Source of the DNA: Chiridota heheva
Taxonomy: Eukaryota > Echinodermata > Holothuroidea > Apodida > Chiridotidae
Direction of reading: 5' to 3'
Length of the DNA: 64,000 nt
NCBI GenBank assembly: GCA_020152595.1
Contig: JAIGNY010003262.1
Coordinates: 1-64,000 of the forward strand
Each line of letters begins with the position of its first letter. Positions within the stretch are counted from its first letter, which is position 1. The notes beneath the pieces were generated by a model, which searched no databases, had not been told where the DNA came from, and worked only from the letters and a program-made list of their open reading frames with translations. A program made the translations under genes and the position numbers. Shown in pieces: positions 50,745-62,976 of this stretch.

Positions 50745-52498
50745 TGTTTTATGGCTATTTCAAGTTGAGGACTTAATATGGCTATTTCAAGTTGAGGTGA
50801 TAATATGGCTATTTCAAGTTGAGGAGTTAATATGGCTATCTTAAGTTGACTTGATATGGCTATTTCAAGTTGAGGTAATAATATAGCTATTTTAAGTTGA
50901 GGAGTAAATATGGCTATTTCAAGTTGAGGTGATAATATGGCTATTTCAAGTTGAGGAATAATATGGCTATTTCAAGTTGAGGAGTTAATATGGCTATTTT
51001 AAGTTGAAAAGGTAATATAGCTATTTAAAGTTGAGGAGTAAATATGATTATTTAAAGTTGAGGATTTAATATGGCTATTTCAAGTTGAGTTAATATGGCT
51101 ATTTCAAGTTAAGGAGATAATATGGCTATTTCAAGTTGAGGAGTTAATATGGGTATTTCAAGTTGAGGAGTTAATATGGCTATTTTAAGTTGAGGAGTTA
51201 ATATTGCTATTTTAAGTTGAGGACTTAATATGGCTATTTAAAGTTGAGGATATAATGTGGCTAATTAAAGTTGAGGAGTTAATATGGCTATTTCAAGTTG
51301 AGGACTTAATATGGCTGTTTCAAGTTGAGAAGTTAATATGGCTATTTCAAGTTGTGGAAATAATATGGCTGTTTCAAGTCGAGTTAATATGGCTATTTCA
51401 AGTTGAGGAGTTAATATGGCTATTTCAAGTTGAGGAGTTAATGTGGTTATTTCAAGTTAAGGAGTGAATATGGCTATTTCAAGTTGAGGAGTTAATATGG
51501 ATATTTTTAGTTGAGGAGTTAATATTGCTATTTCAAGTTGAGGACTTAATATGGCTATTTAAAGTTGAGGATATAATGTGGCTAATTAAAGTTGAGGAGT
51601 TAATATGGCTATTTCAAGTTGAGGACTTAATATGGCTGTTTCAAGTTGAGAAGTTAATATGGCTATTTCAAGTTGTGGAAATAATATGGCTGTTTCAAGT
51701 TGAGTTAATATGGCTATTTCAAGTCGAGGAGTTAATATGGCTATTTTAAGTTGAGGAGTTATTGTGGTTATTTCAAGTTAAGGAGTTAATATGGCTATTT
51801 CAAGTTGAGGAATTAATATGGCTATTTCAAGTTGAGGAGTTAATATGGCTGTTTCAAGTTGAGGAGTTAATATGGCTATTTCAAGTTGAGGACTTAATAT
51901 AGCTATTTCAAGTTGAGGAGTTAATGTGGCTATTTCAAGTTGAGGAGTTAATATGGCTATTTCAAGTTGAGGATTTAATATGTCTATTTCAAGTTGAGGA
52001 GTTGATATGGCTATTTCAAGTTGAGGAGTTAATATGGCTATTTCAAGTTGAGGAGATAATATGACTATTTCAAGTTGAGTTGATATGGCTATTTCAAGTT
52101 GAAAAGTTAATATGGCTATTTCAAGTTGAGGAGTTGATATGGCTATTTCAAGTTGAGGAGTTATAATGGCTATTTCAAGTTGAGTTAATATGGTTATTTC
52201 AACTTGAGTTAATATGGCTATTTCAAGTTGAGGAGTTAATATGGCTATTTCAAGTTGAGGAGTAAATATGTCTATTTCAAGTTGAGGATTTAATATGGCT
52301 ATTTTAAGTTGAGGAGATAATATGGCTATTTAAAGTTAAGGAGATAATATGGCTATTTAAAGTTGAGGAGCTAATATGGTTATTTCAAGTTGAGATGATA
52401 ATATAGCTATTTCAAGTCGAAGAGTTAATATGGCTCTTTCAAGTTGAGGAGTTAATATGGCTATTTCAAGTTGAGGAGTTATATGGCTATTTCAAGTT
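50745..52498. repeat. 27-bp minisatellite, about 65 copies (1.75 kb)
   Basis: The unit is TTGAGGAGTTAATATGGCTA followed by TTTCAAG. Because 27 is a multiple of 3, one frame reads a nine-residue unit (WLFQVEELI). The array begins about 30 bp after exon 11, and the exon frame runs into it without a stop for three units. Variants include TTAAAG/TTTTAAG and deleted GAGGA. Confidence 0.97.
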
Positions 52499-53244
52499 TG
52501 ACCAATGCAAAATTGACAATGTACATGGATGACAACAAAATTCTTTATGAATTTTTTAAGCTTTCTTTCCTGTCATTCATTTCAGCTCTTGATATTGATG
52601 AGTTTTGTGTTGGTCTGCAGTTAGGGCTTAGAATTTTAAGAAACAATGGATTTACATTTGTTTTTAAATGAAAAGTTTTCTTCAATCATTAGGATTAAAT
52701 GATAAAAACAGATATTAGCCAATTGGTTTTTTTCTCACGCAATCAACATGTAGCTGGTGTTGCATGTAGTAAATATTTGAAACAATCTTTAGCTCCAATA
52801 TTCAAAGAATAGTGTGAGCTATCCTACTACCCCTGGTGTCAGCGTTGGCGTCCGCTGAGAGTTTTTCTTTGTTTTCTGTTAAATTTTTGGATGAGATTGT
52901 TTGTTATGATTATGACATACCTGACATGAATAGCAATTAAAATATTAGTCTTGGGATGAATGATGAAGCAAACAAAAGATTTCGCTCTGCAAAAGAATAT
53001 GAAAATAGGTGTCTTGGATATACAAAGAAATATAGACAAGGTTTTTGGAGGAGTGTTATGTTTGTTATGATAATGATATTCCTGATGTGTTGCACTATCA
53101 TAGATTTCAATTGCATTTTACAGTCCAGCAATTTCTTCTTCCAGTTGTTTAAGTCAGCAGAATTCATTGTAGAAATGGGATGCAAAATGTGCAATTTGTA
53201 GTTATTTTTAACTTCTGTTTTATTATTAATTCTTACTGGTTTTA

Positions 53245-53672
53245 AACATGGGTGATAGACACTTTTGAAGTTGTTCATTGTTGTAGAAATTCCATACAAA
53301 CTAGAATTGCATCAATATGCACCATTTCTGTCCTGGGACCACGTTTGTGGAATAATCTACCCATTGCAATCCGTCAGGCTCATACTGTTTATACTTTTAA
53401 GAAGGCCCTTAAGACTCATCTTTTTCCTACTGATTAAGTTTTATGCTGTCTATAATATTTAATTTCTTGTTTTATTTATCTAGTTTTTTGTTTGTTTATA
53501 TTTTATTTTTCATTAATTCTTTTATGCTTTTATATTGTCCCGCAAATGTTTTAAATTTGTTTTGATATTGTATATTAAGAGTTTGTCTATGTATTATCAA
53601 TTTTATTGTAAAGCGCTTCGATCCACGGGAGAGGCGCTATATAAATAACTGCAATAATAATAATAATAATAA
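53245..53672 (+). mobile_element. CR1-like LINE 3' end (RT C-terminus plus 3'UTR and (AAT)n tail)
   Basis: The + strand encodes RNSIQTRIASICTISVLGPR, LWNNLPIAIRQAHTVYTFKK and ALKTHLFPTD, then a TAA. This is the conserved C-terminal tail of LINE reverse transcriptase ORFs (LWN.LP..IR....TFKK.LKTHLF). The 3'UTR ends GTAAAGCGCTTCG, GGGAGAGGCGCTATATAAAT, then (AAT)n. It is a 5'-truncated insertion in sense orientation, about 22 bp upstream of exon 12. Confidence 0.85.
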
Positions 53673-53694
53673 TATATTTTCATTTTCCTCAAAG

Positions 53695-53823
53695 TGTCGT
53701 GCGCTGAATGGAAACGTAAAGGATACACATCCAATACTTACTACACCATTGACCCTGATGGAAGGGGTGTAGGGGAAGATCCATTCCGAGTTTATTGTGA
53801 CATGTCTTCCGATGGGAGCACTG
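53695..53823 (+). CDS. Exon 12: fibrinogen-like (CNTNAP-type) domain, part 1
   Basis: This 129-nt phase 1-1 exon has acceptor TTTTCCTCAAAG and donor GTAAGA. It encodes SCAEWKRKGYTSNTYYTIDP, DGRGVGEDPFRVYCDMSSDG and ST. The pattern C..W...G....YY.IDPDG.G...PF.VYCDM matches the start of the fibrinogen-like domain in contactin-associated proteins. A LINE 3' tail ends only about 22 bp upstream of the exon, inside the acceptor region. Confidence 0.9.
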
Positions 53824-54199
53824 GTAAGACAAGCAAATGATACCCTAAGCAAGTTTAGCCATACTGTAGGAGAGACCATATCCATATTGTTTTAATGTTT
53901 TTGACATCAGACCTCTATAGTGTTAGCAATTCTTTCAATGAATCATTTCATAGGTTTAAAGCTTTCTTGTCAGGCCAGAACTTTTGTTTACAACATTCTA
54001 CAAAGAGCTTTGAATTTTGTCCATATCTTCACAGATATGTCCTTAAAATGTTTTGCTCCTATCCCAGCTTTTCCAGAGTACCCTGAGATTAATTTCATTG
54101 AGAAGGTTAGAAGTAGATAGCTGGTGTGTAATTGAGGGAGGGAAGATGGGTTGAACCTGAAAGGAAGATGAGTAGGAGTACATGTACTTGGTCAGATTC

Positions 54200-57100
54200 T
54201 TAGTATTGGGAATGGTAGGTGGATGGAGGATCATTGGTAGATAGGGGTGGATGATAGTAGGGTATATTGGGGATGGTAGGTGGATGGAGGATCGTTGGTA
54301 GATAGGGGTGGATGATAGTAGGGTATATTGGGGATGGTAGGTGGATGGAGGATCATTGGTAGATAGGGGTGGATGATAGTAGGGTATATTGGGATGGTAG
54401 GTGGATGGAGGATCATTGGTAGATAGGGGTGATGATAGTAGGGTATATTGGGGATGGTAGGTGGATGGAGGATCATTGGTAGATAGGGGTGGATGATAGT
54501 AGGGTATATTGGGGATGGTAGGTGGATGGAGGATCATTGGTAGATAGGGGTGGATGATAGTAGGGTATATTGGGGATGGTAGGTGGATGGAGGATCATTG
54601 GTAGATAGGGGTGGATGATAGCAGGGTATATTGGGAATGGTAGGTGGATGGAGGATCATTGGGTAGATGAGGTGGATGATAGCAGGGTATATTGGGAATG
54701 GTAGGTGGATGGAGGATCATTGGTAGATAGGGGTGGATGATAGTAGGGTCTATTGGGGATGGTAGGTGGATGGAGGATCATTGGTAGATAGGGGTGGATG
54801 ATAGCAGGGTATATTGGGGATGGTAGGTGGATGGAGAATCGTTGGTAGATAGGGGTGGATGATAGCAGGGTATATTGGGGATGGTAGGTGGATGGAGGAT
54901 CATTGGTAGATAGGGGTGGATGATAGCAGGGTATATTGGGAATGGTAGGTGGATGGAGGATCATTGGTAGATAGGGGTGGATGATAGCAGGTTATATTGG
55001 GAATGGTAGGTGGAAGGAGGATCGTTGGTAGATAGGCAGGGTATATTGGGATGGTAGGTGTATGGAGGACTATTGGTAAATAGGGGTGGATGATAACAGG
55101 GTATATTAGGAATGGTAGGTGGATGGAGGATCATTGGGTAGATGAGGTGGATGATAGCAGGGTATATTGGGAATGGTAGGTGGATGGAGGATCATTGGTA
55201 GATAGGGGTGGATGATAGTAGGGTCTATTGGGGATGGTAGGTGGATGGAGGATCATTGGTAGATAGGGGTGGATGATAGCAGGGTATATTGGGGATGGTA
55301 GGTGGATGGAGAATCGTTGGTAGATAGGGGTGGATGATAGCAGGGTATATTGGGATGGTAGGTGGATGGAGGATCATTGGTAGATAGGGGTGGATGATAG
55401 CAGGGTATATTGGGAATGGTAGGTGGATGGAGGATCATTGGTAGATAGGGGTGGATGATAGCAGGTTATATTGGGAATGGTAGGTGGAAGGAGGATCGTT
55501 GGTAGATAGGCAGGGTATATTGGGATGGTAGGTGTATGGAGGACTATTGGTAAATAGGGGTGGATGATAACAGGGTATATTAGGAATGGTAGGTGGATGG
55601 AGGATCATTGGGTAGATGAGGTGGATGATAGCAGGGTATATTGGGAATGGTAGGTGGATGGAGGATCATTGGTAGATAGGGGTGGATGATAGCAGGGTAT
55701 ATTGGGAATGGTAGGTGGATGGAGGATCATTGGTAGATAGGGGTGGATGATAGCAGGTTATATTGGGAATGGTAGGTGGAAGGAGGATCGTTGGTAGATA
55801 GGCAGGGTATATTGGGATGGTAGGTGTATGGAGGACTCTTGGTAGATAAGGGTGGATGATAACAGGGTATATTAGGAATGGTAGGTGGATGCAGGATCAT
55901 TGGGTAGATGAGGTGGATGATAGCAGGGTATATTGGGAATGGTAGGTGGATGGAGGATCATTGGTAGATAGGGGTGGATGATAGCAGGTTATATTGGGAA
56001 TGGTAGGTGGAAGGAGGATCGTTGGTAGATAGGCAGGGTATATTGGGATGGTAGGTGTATGGAGGACTCTTGGTAGATAAGGGTGGATGATAACAGGGTA
56101 TATTAGGAATGGTAGGTGGATGCAGGATCATTGGGTAGATGAGGTGGATGATAGCAGGGTATATTGGGAATGGTAGGTGGATGCAGGATCATTGGTAGAT
56201 AGGGGTGGATGATAGCAGGGTATATTGGGAATGGTAGGTGGATGGAGGATCATTGGTAGATAGGGGTGGATGATAGCAGGTTATATTGGGAATGGTAGGT
56301 GGAAGGAGGATCGTTGGTAGATAGGCAGGGTATATTGGGATGGTAGGTGTATGGAGGACTCTTGGTAGATAAGGGTGGATGATAACAGGGTATATTAGGA
56401 ATGGTAGGTGGATGGAGGATCATTGGGTAGATGAGGTGGATGATAGCAGGGTATATTGGGAATGGTAGGTGGATGGAGGATCATTGGTAGATAGGGGTGG
56501 ATGATAGCAGGGTGTATTGGGAATGGTAGGTGGATGGAGGATCATTGGTAGATAGGGGTGGATGATAACAGGGTATATTGGGAATGGTAGGTGGATGGAG
56601 GATCATTGGGTAGATGATATTGGGAATGGTAGGTGGATGGAGGATCATTGGTAGATAGGGGTGGATGATAGCAGGTATATTGGGAATGGTAGGTGGATGG
56701 AGGATCGTTGGTAGATAGGGGTGGATGATAGCAGGGTATATTGGGAATGGTAGGTGGATGGAGGATCATTGGTAGATAGGGGTGGATGATAGCAGGGTAT
56801 ATTGGGAATGGTAGGTGGATGGAGGATCATTGGGTAGATGAGGTGGATGATAGCAGGGTATATTGGGAATGGTAGGTGGATGGAGGATCATTGGTAGATA
56901 GAGGTGGATGATAGCAGGGTATATTGGGAATGGTAGGTGGATGGAGGATCATTGGGTAGATGAGGTGGATGATAGCAGGGTATATTGGGAATGGTAGGTG
57001 GATGGAGGATCATTGGTAGATAGGGGTGGATGATAGCAGGTATATTGGGAATGGTAGGTGGATGGAGGATCATTGGGTAGATGAGGTGGATGATAGCAGG

Positions 57101-57668
57101 GTATATTGGGAATGGTAGGTGGATGGAGGATCATTGGTAGATAGGGGTGGATGATAGCAGGGTATATTGGGAATGGTAGGTGGATGGAGGATCATTGGGT
57201 AGATGAGGTGGATGATAGCAGGGTATATTGGGAATGGTAGGTGGATGGAGGATTGTTGGTAGATAGGGGTGGATGATAGCAGGGTATATTGGGAATGGTA
57301 GGTGGATGCAGGATCATTGGTAGATAGGGGTGGATGATAGCAGGGTATATTGGGAATGGTAGGTGGATGGAAGAACATTGGTAGATAGGGGTGGATGATA
57401 GCAGGGTATATTGGGGATGGTAGGTGGATGGAGGATCATTGGTAGATAGGGGTGGATGATAGCAGGTTATATTGGGGATGGTAGGTGAATGGAGGATCAT
57501 TGGTAGATAGGGGTGGATAATAGCAGGTATATTGGGAGTGGTAGGTGGATGGAGGATCATTGGTAGATAGGGGTGGATGATAGCAGGTTATATTGGGGAT
57601 GGTAGGTGGATGGAGGATCATTGGTAGATAGGGGTGGATGATAGCTGGTTATATTGGGGATGGTAGTG
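54200..57668. repeat. 61-bp minisatellite, about 57 copies (3.5 kb), G-rich
   Basis: The unit contains AATGGTAGGTGGATGGAGGA, TCATTGGTAGATAGGGGTGG and ATGATAGCAGGGTATATTGG. Variant sub-blocks (GGTAGATAGGCAGGGTATAT; GGTGTATGGAGGAC; GGGTAGATGAGGTGG) recur together at about 55010, 55490, 55790, 56010 and 56300, showing multi-unit higher-order duplication. It lies in intron 12. Minus-strand open frames are by-products. Confidence 0.97.
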
Positions 57669-57779
57669 GTAGCAGGTGAATGGAAGATGCTAAGTGAGTA
57701 AGACATGGTACAGTAGTTTATTGGGGTAGCGTAGGTGTAGGTGGGTTAAGTAGGGTGATTGAGTTCAATTAGGACTGTT

Positions 57780-58640
57780 TGGTGGGGACGTGAACTACAG
57801 GGAAGAATGTGGGGTAGAAGATGATTGGACATGATCAGCAGAAAATAAAGATAAATTGTTGTTGGAAAGAAGAAAAGGCTCCACAGGGATTTGTACCCTT
57901 AAAGGGAATTGCAACTATATTTTTGTCTCCCTTGAAAGGTAAATTATATAGTATATGGATAGCAATCAAAATATTTTGATCAGGCATGAAAGGAATCTCT
58001 TGCCTCAGTAGAAGTTAAAAACAAGAGTTCTGGTATGAAAATAAGTGTTTACAATATTTGCTGGCATGAATAGAAATGAAACATTAAAGATTTACCCTAA
58101 ATGAATCAACACTGGCAGTTCTGTCAGATTAGGTATATAGATAGCCTAATCTGATTTATGAGTGGAGGGCAGGTAGATGGACATAGAAAATGGATTCAAA
58201 ATATAGGACATGATGAATGAGAGATGAGGGAGATTGAGTGGGAGATTGTTGCTAGACAAAAAGTGGAAATAGATGCTGCAGAGCAAATATGAGAAGTAAG
58301 TGGGAGGTCTAGGAGTAACATTTTTTGGGGAATATGTGTATGTGCAAGAATTGCTATCAGTAGGGGATGGGATTTGTATTGTTTTGCAATACCTTTAACC
58401 CACAAAGTTGATAATCACTAAAGAAATCCCTGAAGGCATATAGACATGACAGGTAGAAGTTTTATATTTCCTATAGGTAGTTTTACATTCTGAAGTCTTT
58501 AAATTACCATAAGAGCACCTGTGGGTAATCATGTATTATCATATTTTAAAGAAATCGTGATGTATGAGAGAGAAGGCAGCTCAAATCATCAGTGTAATTT
58601 TTGGTTCCGATGCAATATAATAAGGAACCAGTATGTAGTC
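57780..58640 (+). other. Intron 12 segment, no recognised feature
   Basis: Between the 61-bp array and the 152-bp repeat family I see no exon, RNA gene or repeat array. Confidence 0.5.
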
Positions 58641-58699
58641 ATGCTGGTTTGTGTATGTGTATGTATGTGTGTATGGGTGGTGTATTGATGTATTTATGT

Positions 58700-60150
58700 G
58701 TGTATGTATGTATGTGTCTGTGGCACCAGCTTGTAAAATGATATCTCAAGAACCATGTGGTGGATTTGTGTCTACTTGGTATATGGATGCGTTGTGGTTT
58801 TTAGATGATCCCTTTTGTTTTTGTGCTAATGTCATGAATATTAATTAGTAGGCGGGTCTAAATGTAAAAATTATGTTTAAAAGCTTGTAAACACGATATC
58901 TTAAGAACCGTGCAGTGGATTTATGTCATATTTGGCATATGGATGTGTTGTGGTCTGTAGATATCCCTATCATTTTTGGTGCTGTCTTGAATATTAATTA
59001 GTAGGTGGGGCTAAATTTAAAATTCTCTTAACAAGCTTGTAAACACATTATTTCAAGAATCGTGCAGTGGATTTGAGTAATGCGTGGTATATGGATGTGC
59101 TGTTGTTTGTTTGTAGATGAGCACCATTGATTTTAGTGCTGATGTCTTAAATATTAATTAGTTGGTGTGGCTAACTAAAATTATGTTCACAAGCTTGTAA
59201 ACACAATATCTCAAGATCAGTGAGGTGGATGTATGTCATACTTGGTATTTGGTTGTGTTGTGGTCCGTAGATGATCCCTTTTGTTTTTTGGTGCTGTTAT
59301 CATGAATATTAATTAGTAGGCAGGGCTAAATGTAAATTCTGTTAACAAGCTTGTAAACACAATATTTCAAGAACCGTGCGGTGGATTTATGTCATACATA
59401 GTTTATGGATGTGCTGTTGTTTGTAGATGAGCCCTATTAATTTTGGTGCTGTTTTGTGCCAAAAAGTTTCTCTTTAAGCTTTTCTGCTGTCGACACCTAA
59501 GGTCATTTTGAAAACTAAGGGACGTATGGCAATTACCAACCCGACTTCCTGTTCAGTGTATTGTGTTTCCACTCCAAACAATTAATGTTTATCTGCCATT
59601 CCCATGCACACTACAGTCAAGTAGCCTTAGGTTATTTGTGTGTATAAGATTTACAGAAGCCAGTGCTTTTGTGATTGACATCACTCATCCGTGTTAAGTG
59701 TCTTAGTGTGAGAGATTTGTTTGCAAGCTGTTGATAGAAATAGTTGTATATTATATGCCGGAGGTGATGTGTACATTAACAGTGAATGATTGAAAGACCA
59801 TTTCTCCTAAAAAAGATATTGCTTCATGATTAGTGGGCGGGGCTAAATGTAAAATTCTGTTAAAAAGCTTGTAATCACGATATCTTAGGAACAGTGAGGT
59901 GGATTTATGTCATATTTTGTAAATAGATATATTGTTGTCTGTAGATGATTCCTATTGTGTTTGGTGCTGATGTCATGAATATTAATAGGCCAGGCTAAAT
60001 GTAAAATTCTCTTAACAATCTTAATAAACATGATATCTCAAGATGATTAAAGTGGATTTATGCCATACTTGGTATATGGGTGTGTTGTGGTCTGCAGATG
60101 ATCCATATTGTTTTTGGTGCTGATGTCAGAAATATTAATGAGAAGGCAGG
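58700..60150. repeat. 152-158-bp tandem repeat family, about 7 copies, interrupted
   Basis: Each copy contains AAGCTTGTAAACACGATATC, TCAAGAACCGTGCAGTGGAT, TTATGTCATACTTGGTATAT, GGTCTGTAGATGATCCCTAT and GTCATGAATATTAATTAG..GGCGGGGCTAAATG. Starts are near 58730, 58882, 59034, 59189, 59347, 59866 and 60017. The longer gap after 59347 is due to a separate insertion at about 59457-59828. Confidence 0.85.
59457..59828. mobile_element. Inserted short element, copy 1
   Basis: It interrupts a 152-bp repeat unit. It starts GCCAAAAAGTTTCTCTTTAA, contains ATTACCAACCCGACTTCCTG and TTCAGTGTATTGTGTTTCCA, and ends AAGATATTGCTTCATG. The same start, middle and end recur at 60619-60918. No coding capacity; its class is unknown. 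Confidence 0.65.
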
Positions 60151-60618
60151 AATAACTGTGAAATTCCATTTATGCTCATATATTTCCACAAACCAGATTC
60201 AAGGCTCACTCAGGTCTAACTCGATTTTTCAAAGTTATGCAGACAGATCATCAAAGCAGAAGCATTTCGTTTTAGCTCCTACTCATTCAGCTGTTGAGAG
60301 AAGTGACAATAGTTGAATGGCACACACCATTCTTTGGAGGGGATGTTAAGCTTTTGATCCTGATGGCAGAACAGTCACCCCTGCCTGATTCTCTGAAGAC
60401 TATTCGAGAAGAGAAGCGTTCATTTACTTCTAGTCGTGGCTCAGTCAAGTCCAAAGGTCTTGTGCGCTGAATCGTTGGCAGCCGGGGCTTTTAACTGGAG
60501 TGCAATGAGACGATGTAGCATTGTGATATTGTGCCTTATTAGATGCCGATATGATTGGTGACATTACAAATATAAATACAAATTCATATAATGCCTTTAA
60601 ATTCAAAACGCTGTAAAT

Positions 60619-60918
60619 CATGCCGAAAAATTTCTCTTTAAGCCTACCCGCACCCGACACCTGAGTTAATCCTTAAAACTCAGGTATGACAATTACCAAC
60701 CCGACTTCCTGTTCAGTGTATTGTGTTTCCACTCCAAACAATGATTGTTTATTAGCCATTCCCATGCACACCACAGCCAAGTAGCCCAAGGCTAGAGAAG
60801 TTTGTTTTCAAACTGGTGATAACAGTAGCTGTGTATCATAATGCCTGAGGTAATAATGTGTATTAACTGGGAATGATTGACGGACCATTTCTCTTAAGGG
60901 AAGATATTGCTTCATGTG
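60619..60918. mobile_element. Inserted short element, copy 2
   Basis: This is the direct-orientation relative of 59457-59828, starting GCCGAAAAATTTCTCTTTAA and ending AAGATATTGCTTCATG. It shares an exact core of about 50 bp around CCCGACTTCCTGTTCAGTGT. It is shorter by about 70 bp. Confidence 0.65.
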
Positions 60919-61224
60919 GTCAATTTTTAACAAATTGTTATAGCATTAAACACATTTATAGCATAGTTTCTTCCAGTTAAGCTCAAGCGTCCTGTCCATA
61001 GATTTTTTGAAAGGGAAGTTGAATACTTTATGCAATGTGTGAAACCATACAATCTTTACCAATGTTTTATGATTTTAGATCTTACCCTGTTACTCCCACA
61101 ATGTCCCCACAGGAAATCTATTATCACATCATAGGGCTTTATTTATTGCTATATTGTTTGCATGAGCATGTACTGGTTGGCCAGGAACATTGTGTGAGTT
61201 ACTTGGATATTTCCATATCTCAGA

Positions 61225-61660
61225 TGATCTACATATACTTGTACATGACATATACTTGTAAATGACATAAAACATACTTGTACATGATATATGCTTGTAA
61301 ATGACATAAAACATACTTGTACATGACATATGCTTGTATATGACATATACTTGTGCATGACATATGCTTGGTCATGACATGCTTGTACATGACATGCTTG
61401 TACATGACATATGCTTGTACATGGCATATGCCTGTACATGACATATGCTTGTACATGACATATACATTTACATGACATATACTTGTACATAACATATGCT
61501 TGTTCATGACATATGCATATACATGACATGCTTGTACATACTTGTACATGACATATATTTTTAAATGACATGCTTATACATTACTTGTTTGTACAAGACA
61601 TGTTTGTGCATGACATATACTTGTACATGGCATATACTTTTACATGACATACTAATAACT
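61225..61660. repeat. 17-19-bp degenerate repeat (ATGCTTGTACATGACAT theme)
   Basis: About 24 irregular units of CATATGCTTGTACATGA lie in intron 12, ending about 20 bp before exon 13. They overlap the region where a branch point and pyrimidine tract should lie. Minus-strand open frames here are by-products. Confidence 0.92.
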
Positions 61661-61678
61661 ACTTAATTCTTCTTCTAG

Positions 61679-61836
61679 GGATTTCAACTTTTCATCATAA
61701 TCAAGAGGATCGCTCTCGCATCAGCGGGTATGAGGGTGCTCGTTCTTATGTCCGTCCTGTCCGTTATGATGATGTCACACACTCACAAGCAGGAGCTTTA
61801 GCAGACATAAGTGGTAGCTGTTATCAGTATATCAAG
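61679..61836 (+). CDS. Exon 13: fibrinogen-like domain, part 2
   Basis: This 158-nt exon runs from phase 1 to phase 0, with acceptor TTCTTCTAG and donor GTATAA. It encodes ISTFHHNQEDRSRISGYEGA, RSYVRPVRYDDVTHSQAGAL and ADISGSCYQYIK. It follows the CNTNAP fibrinogen-like domain: an F.HN.ED/T..I..Y segment, a Y..........QA.AL..IS strand-helix and the Cys that follows. The preceding intron is 7.9 kb and holds the 61-bp array and the 152-bp repeat family. Confidence 0.88.
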
Positions 61837-62046
61837 GTATAATAATTGCAGAATGAGTTCTGGAACATTAATCATCTGCTGATCATGTATTTGGATATAT
61901 AGATAAGTAGAGCATTTGTTTCAGTCTATTTCATTTCAATCTAGAAGCTTTAAGGAGAGAAGATGAATAAAACAACATCAGGTTTCATCTTTAAAGCTAT
62001 ATCATGAACTAACGTTTTGTTTCTTATCTTTCTAAATTTCTTTTAG

Positions 62047-62170
62047 TGGGAGTGTCATGGATCATTATTAGTGAGTGGCTACACAGTGTGGTATGACAGA
62101 GATGGGACAATGAGGTTGAATTGGGGTGGTGCTCCTGTTAGCTACACTGGCTGTTCATGTGGTGTTCATG
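62047..62170 (+). CDS. Exon 14: fibrinogen-like domain, part 3
   Basis: This 124-nt exon runs from phase 0 to phase 1, with acceptor TTTCTTTTAG and donor GTAATA. It encodes WECHGSLLVSGYTVWYDRDG, TMRLNWGGAPVSYTGCSCGV and H. The WGG......GCSCG motif is characteristic of the CNTNAP-type fibrinogen-like domain. The intron before it is only 210 bp, the smallest in the gene. Confidence 0.9.
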
Positions 62171-62976
62171 GTAATACCCTCCACCTATTTGATCAAGGGT
62201 CTTCAAGTAGTATTTACATTTATATGGAGAAAATTCTGATTGGTTTGAAATTTTCTCAGAAAAACTACTGTGAACAATTTTTGAATAAACGTGGATCAAT
62301 TCTAACTTTGCAAACCTTTCTCTTAAAATTGGAACCTAGTTGTATTATAAAGAAAATCTTCATTTGATATTCATGAAGTGCATGGAAGATTTATTTCATG
62401 AATAACCTTATTATTGTATTGTAAATGAATGTACGTATCCCACATATAAAACAAGGGGTCAAGTCAAGTGTCTTACCAAACTAGTTTTATTGCAATAACT
62501 CATGACACTTTATCTGAAATCTATCTTTTAATTGTTTGGAAATAGATGACCTTTGCCAACTTGGCATTGGATTGATTTAAGAATCTTCTTGTGAACATAA
62601 TTCAAGGGCATTAACTCCATCAACTGAGAAACTAAATTCCCTAGATCAAATTGACAGATGATAGAAATAAAACAATTTTTATGTTCTGCTAAATTCTGTT
62701 TGTGTAATTTTTGGATGCTAGAAATCTGTTGGTTAAAGTCTGTTGGTTAAAAGTCAGACATATTGCCCTATTGCTTGTGAAAGAAAAAGTAAATGGTAGC
62801 AGAGAAAATTCAGGGGTGCATCAATGATTGAATATATTATTATAATTAAGTTTTATTGTTTAAAGTATAATAATGATGTGATCTCATAGTTTCAGATACA
62901 CTGGTACCTTTGTTTGCCCATAGGTAAATATTTAATAAACAAATCATTGAACTATAAATTAATTGGCTGTTTACAG
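62171..62976 (+). other. Intron 14, no array
   Basis: The 0.8 kb is AT-rich and mostly single-copy. No exon or repeat array is supported. Confidence 0.6.

Noticed and set aside
52937-53299. 120-codon minus-strand frame
   Set aside because: It overlaps the LINE tail in antisense and has no signature of its own.
54043-57621. Proline/serine/tyrosine-rich minus-strand open frames in the 61-bp array
   Set aside because: Collagen- or mucin-like appearance is due only to the repeated unit; frames break whenever a unit changes length.
60080-60316. 78-codon + strand frame in the 152-bp family
   Set aside because: It starts in repeat sequence and has no domain or splice support.
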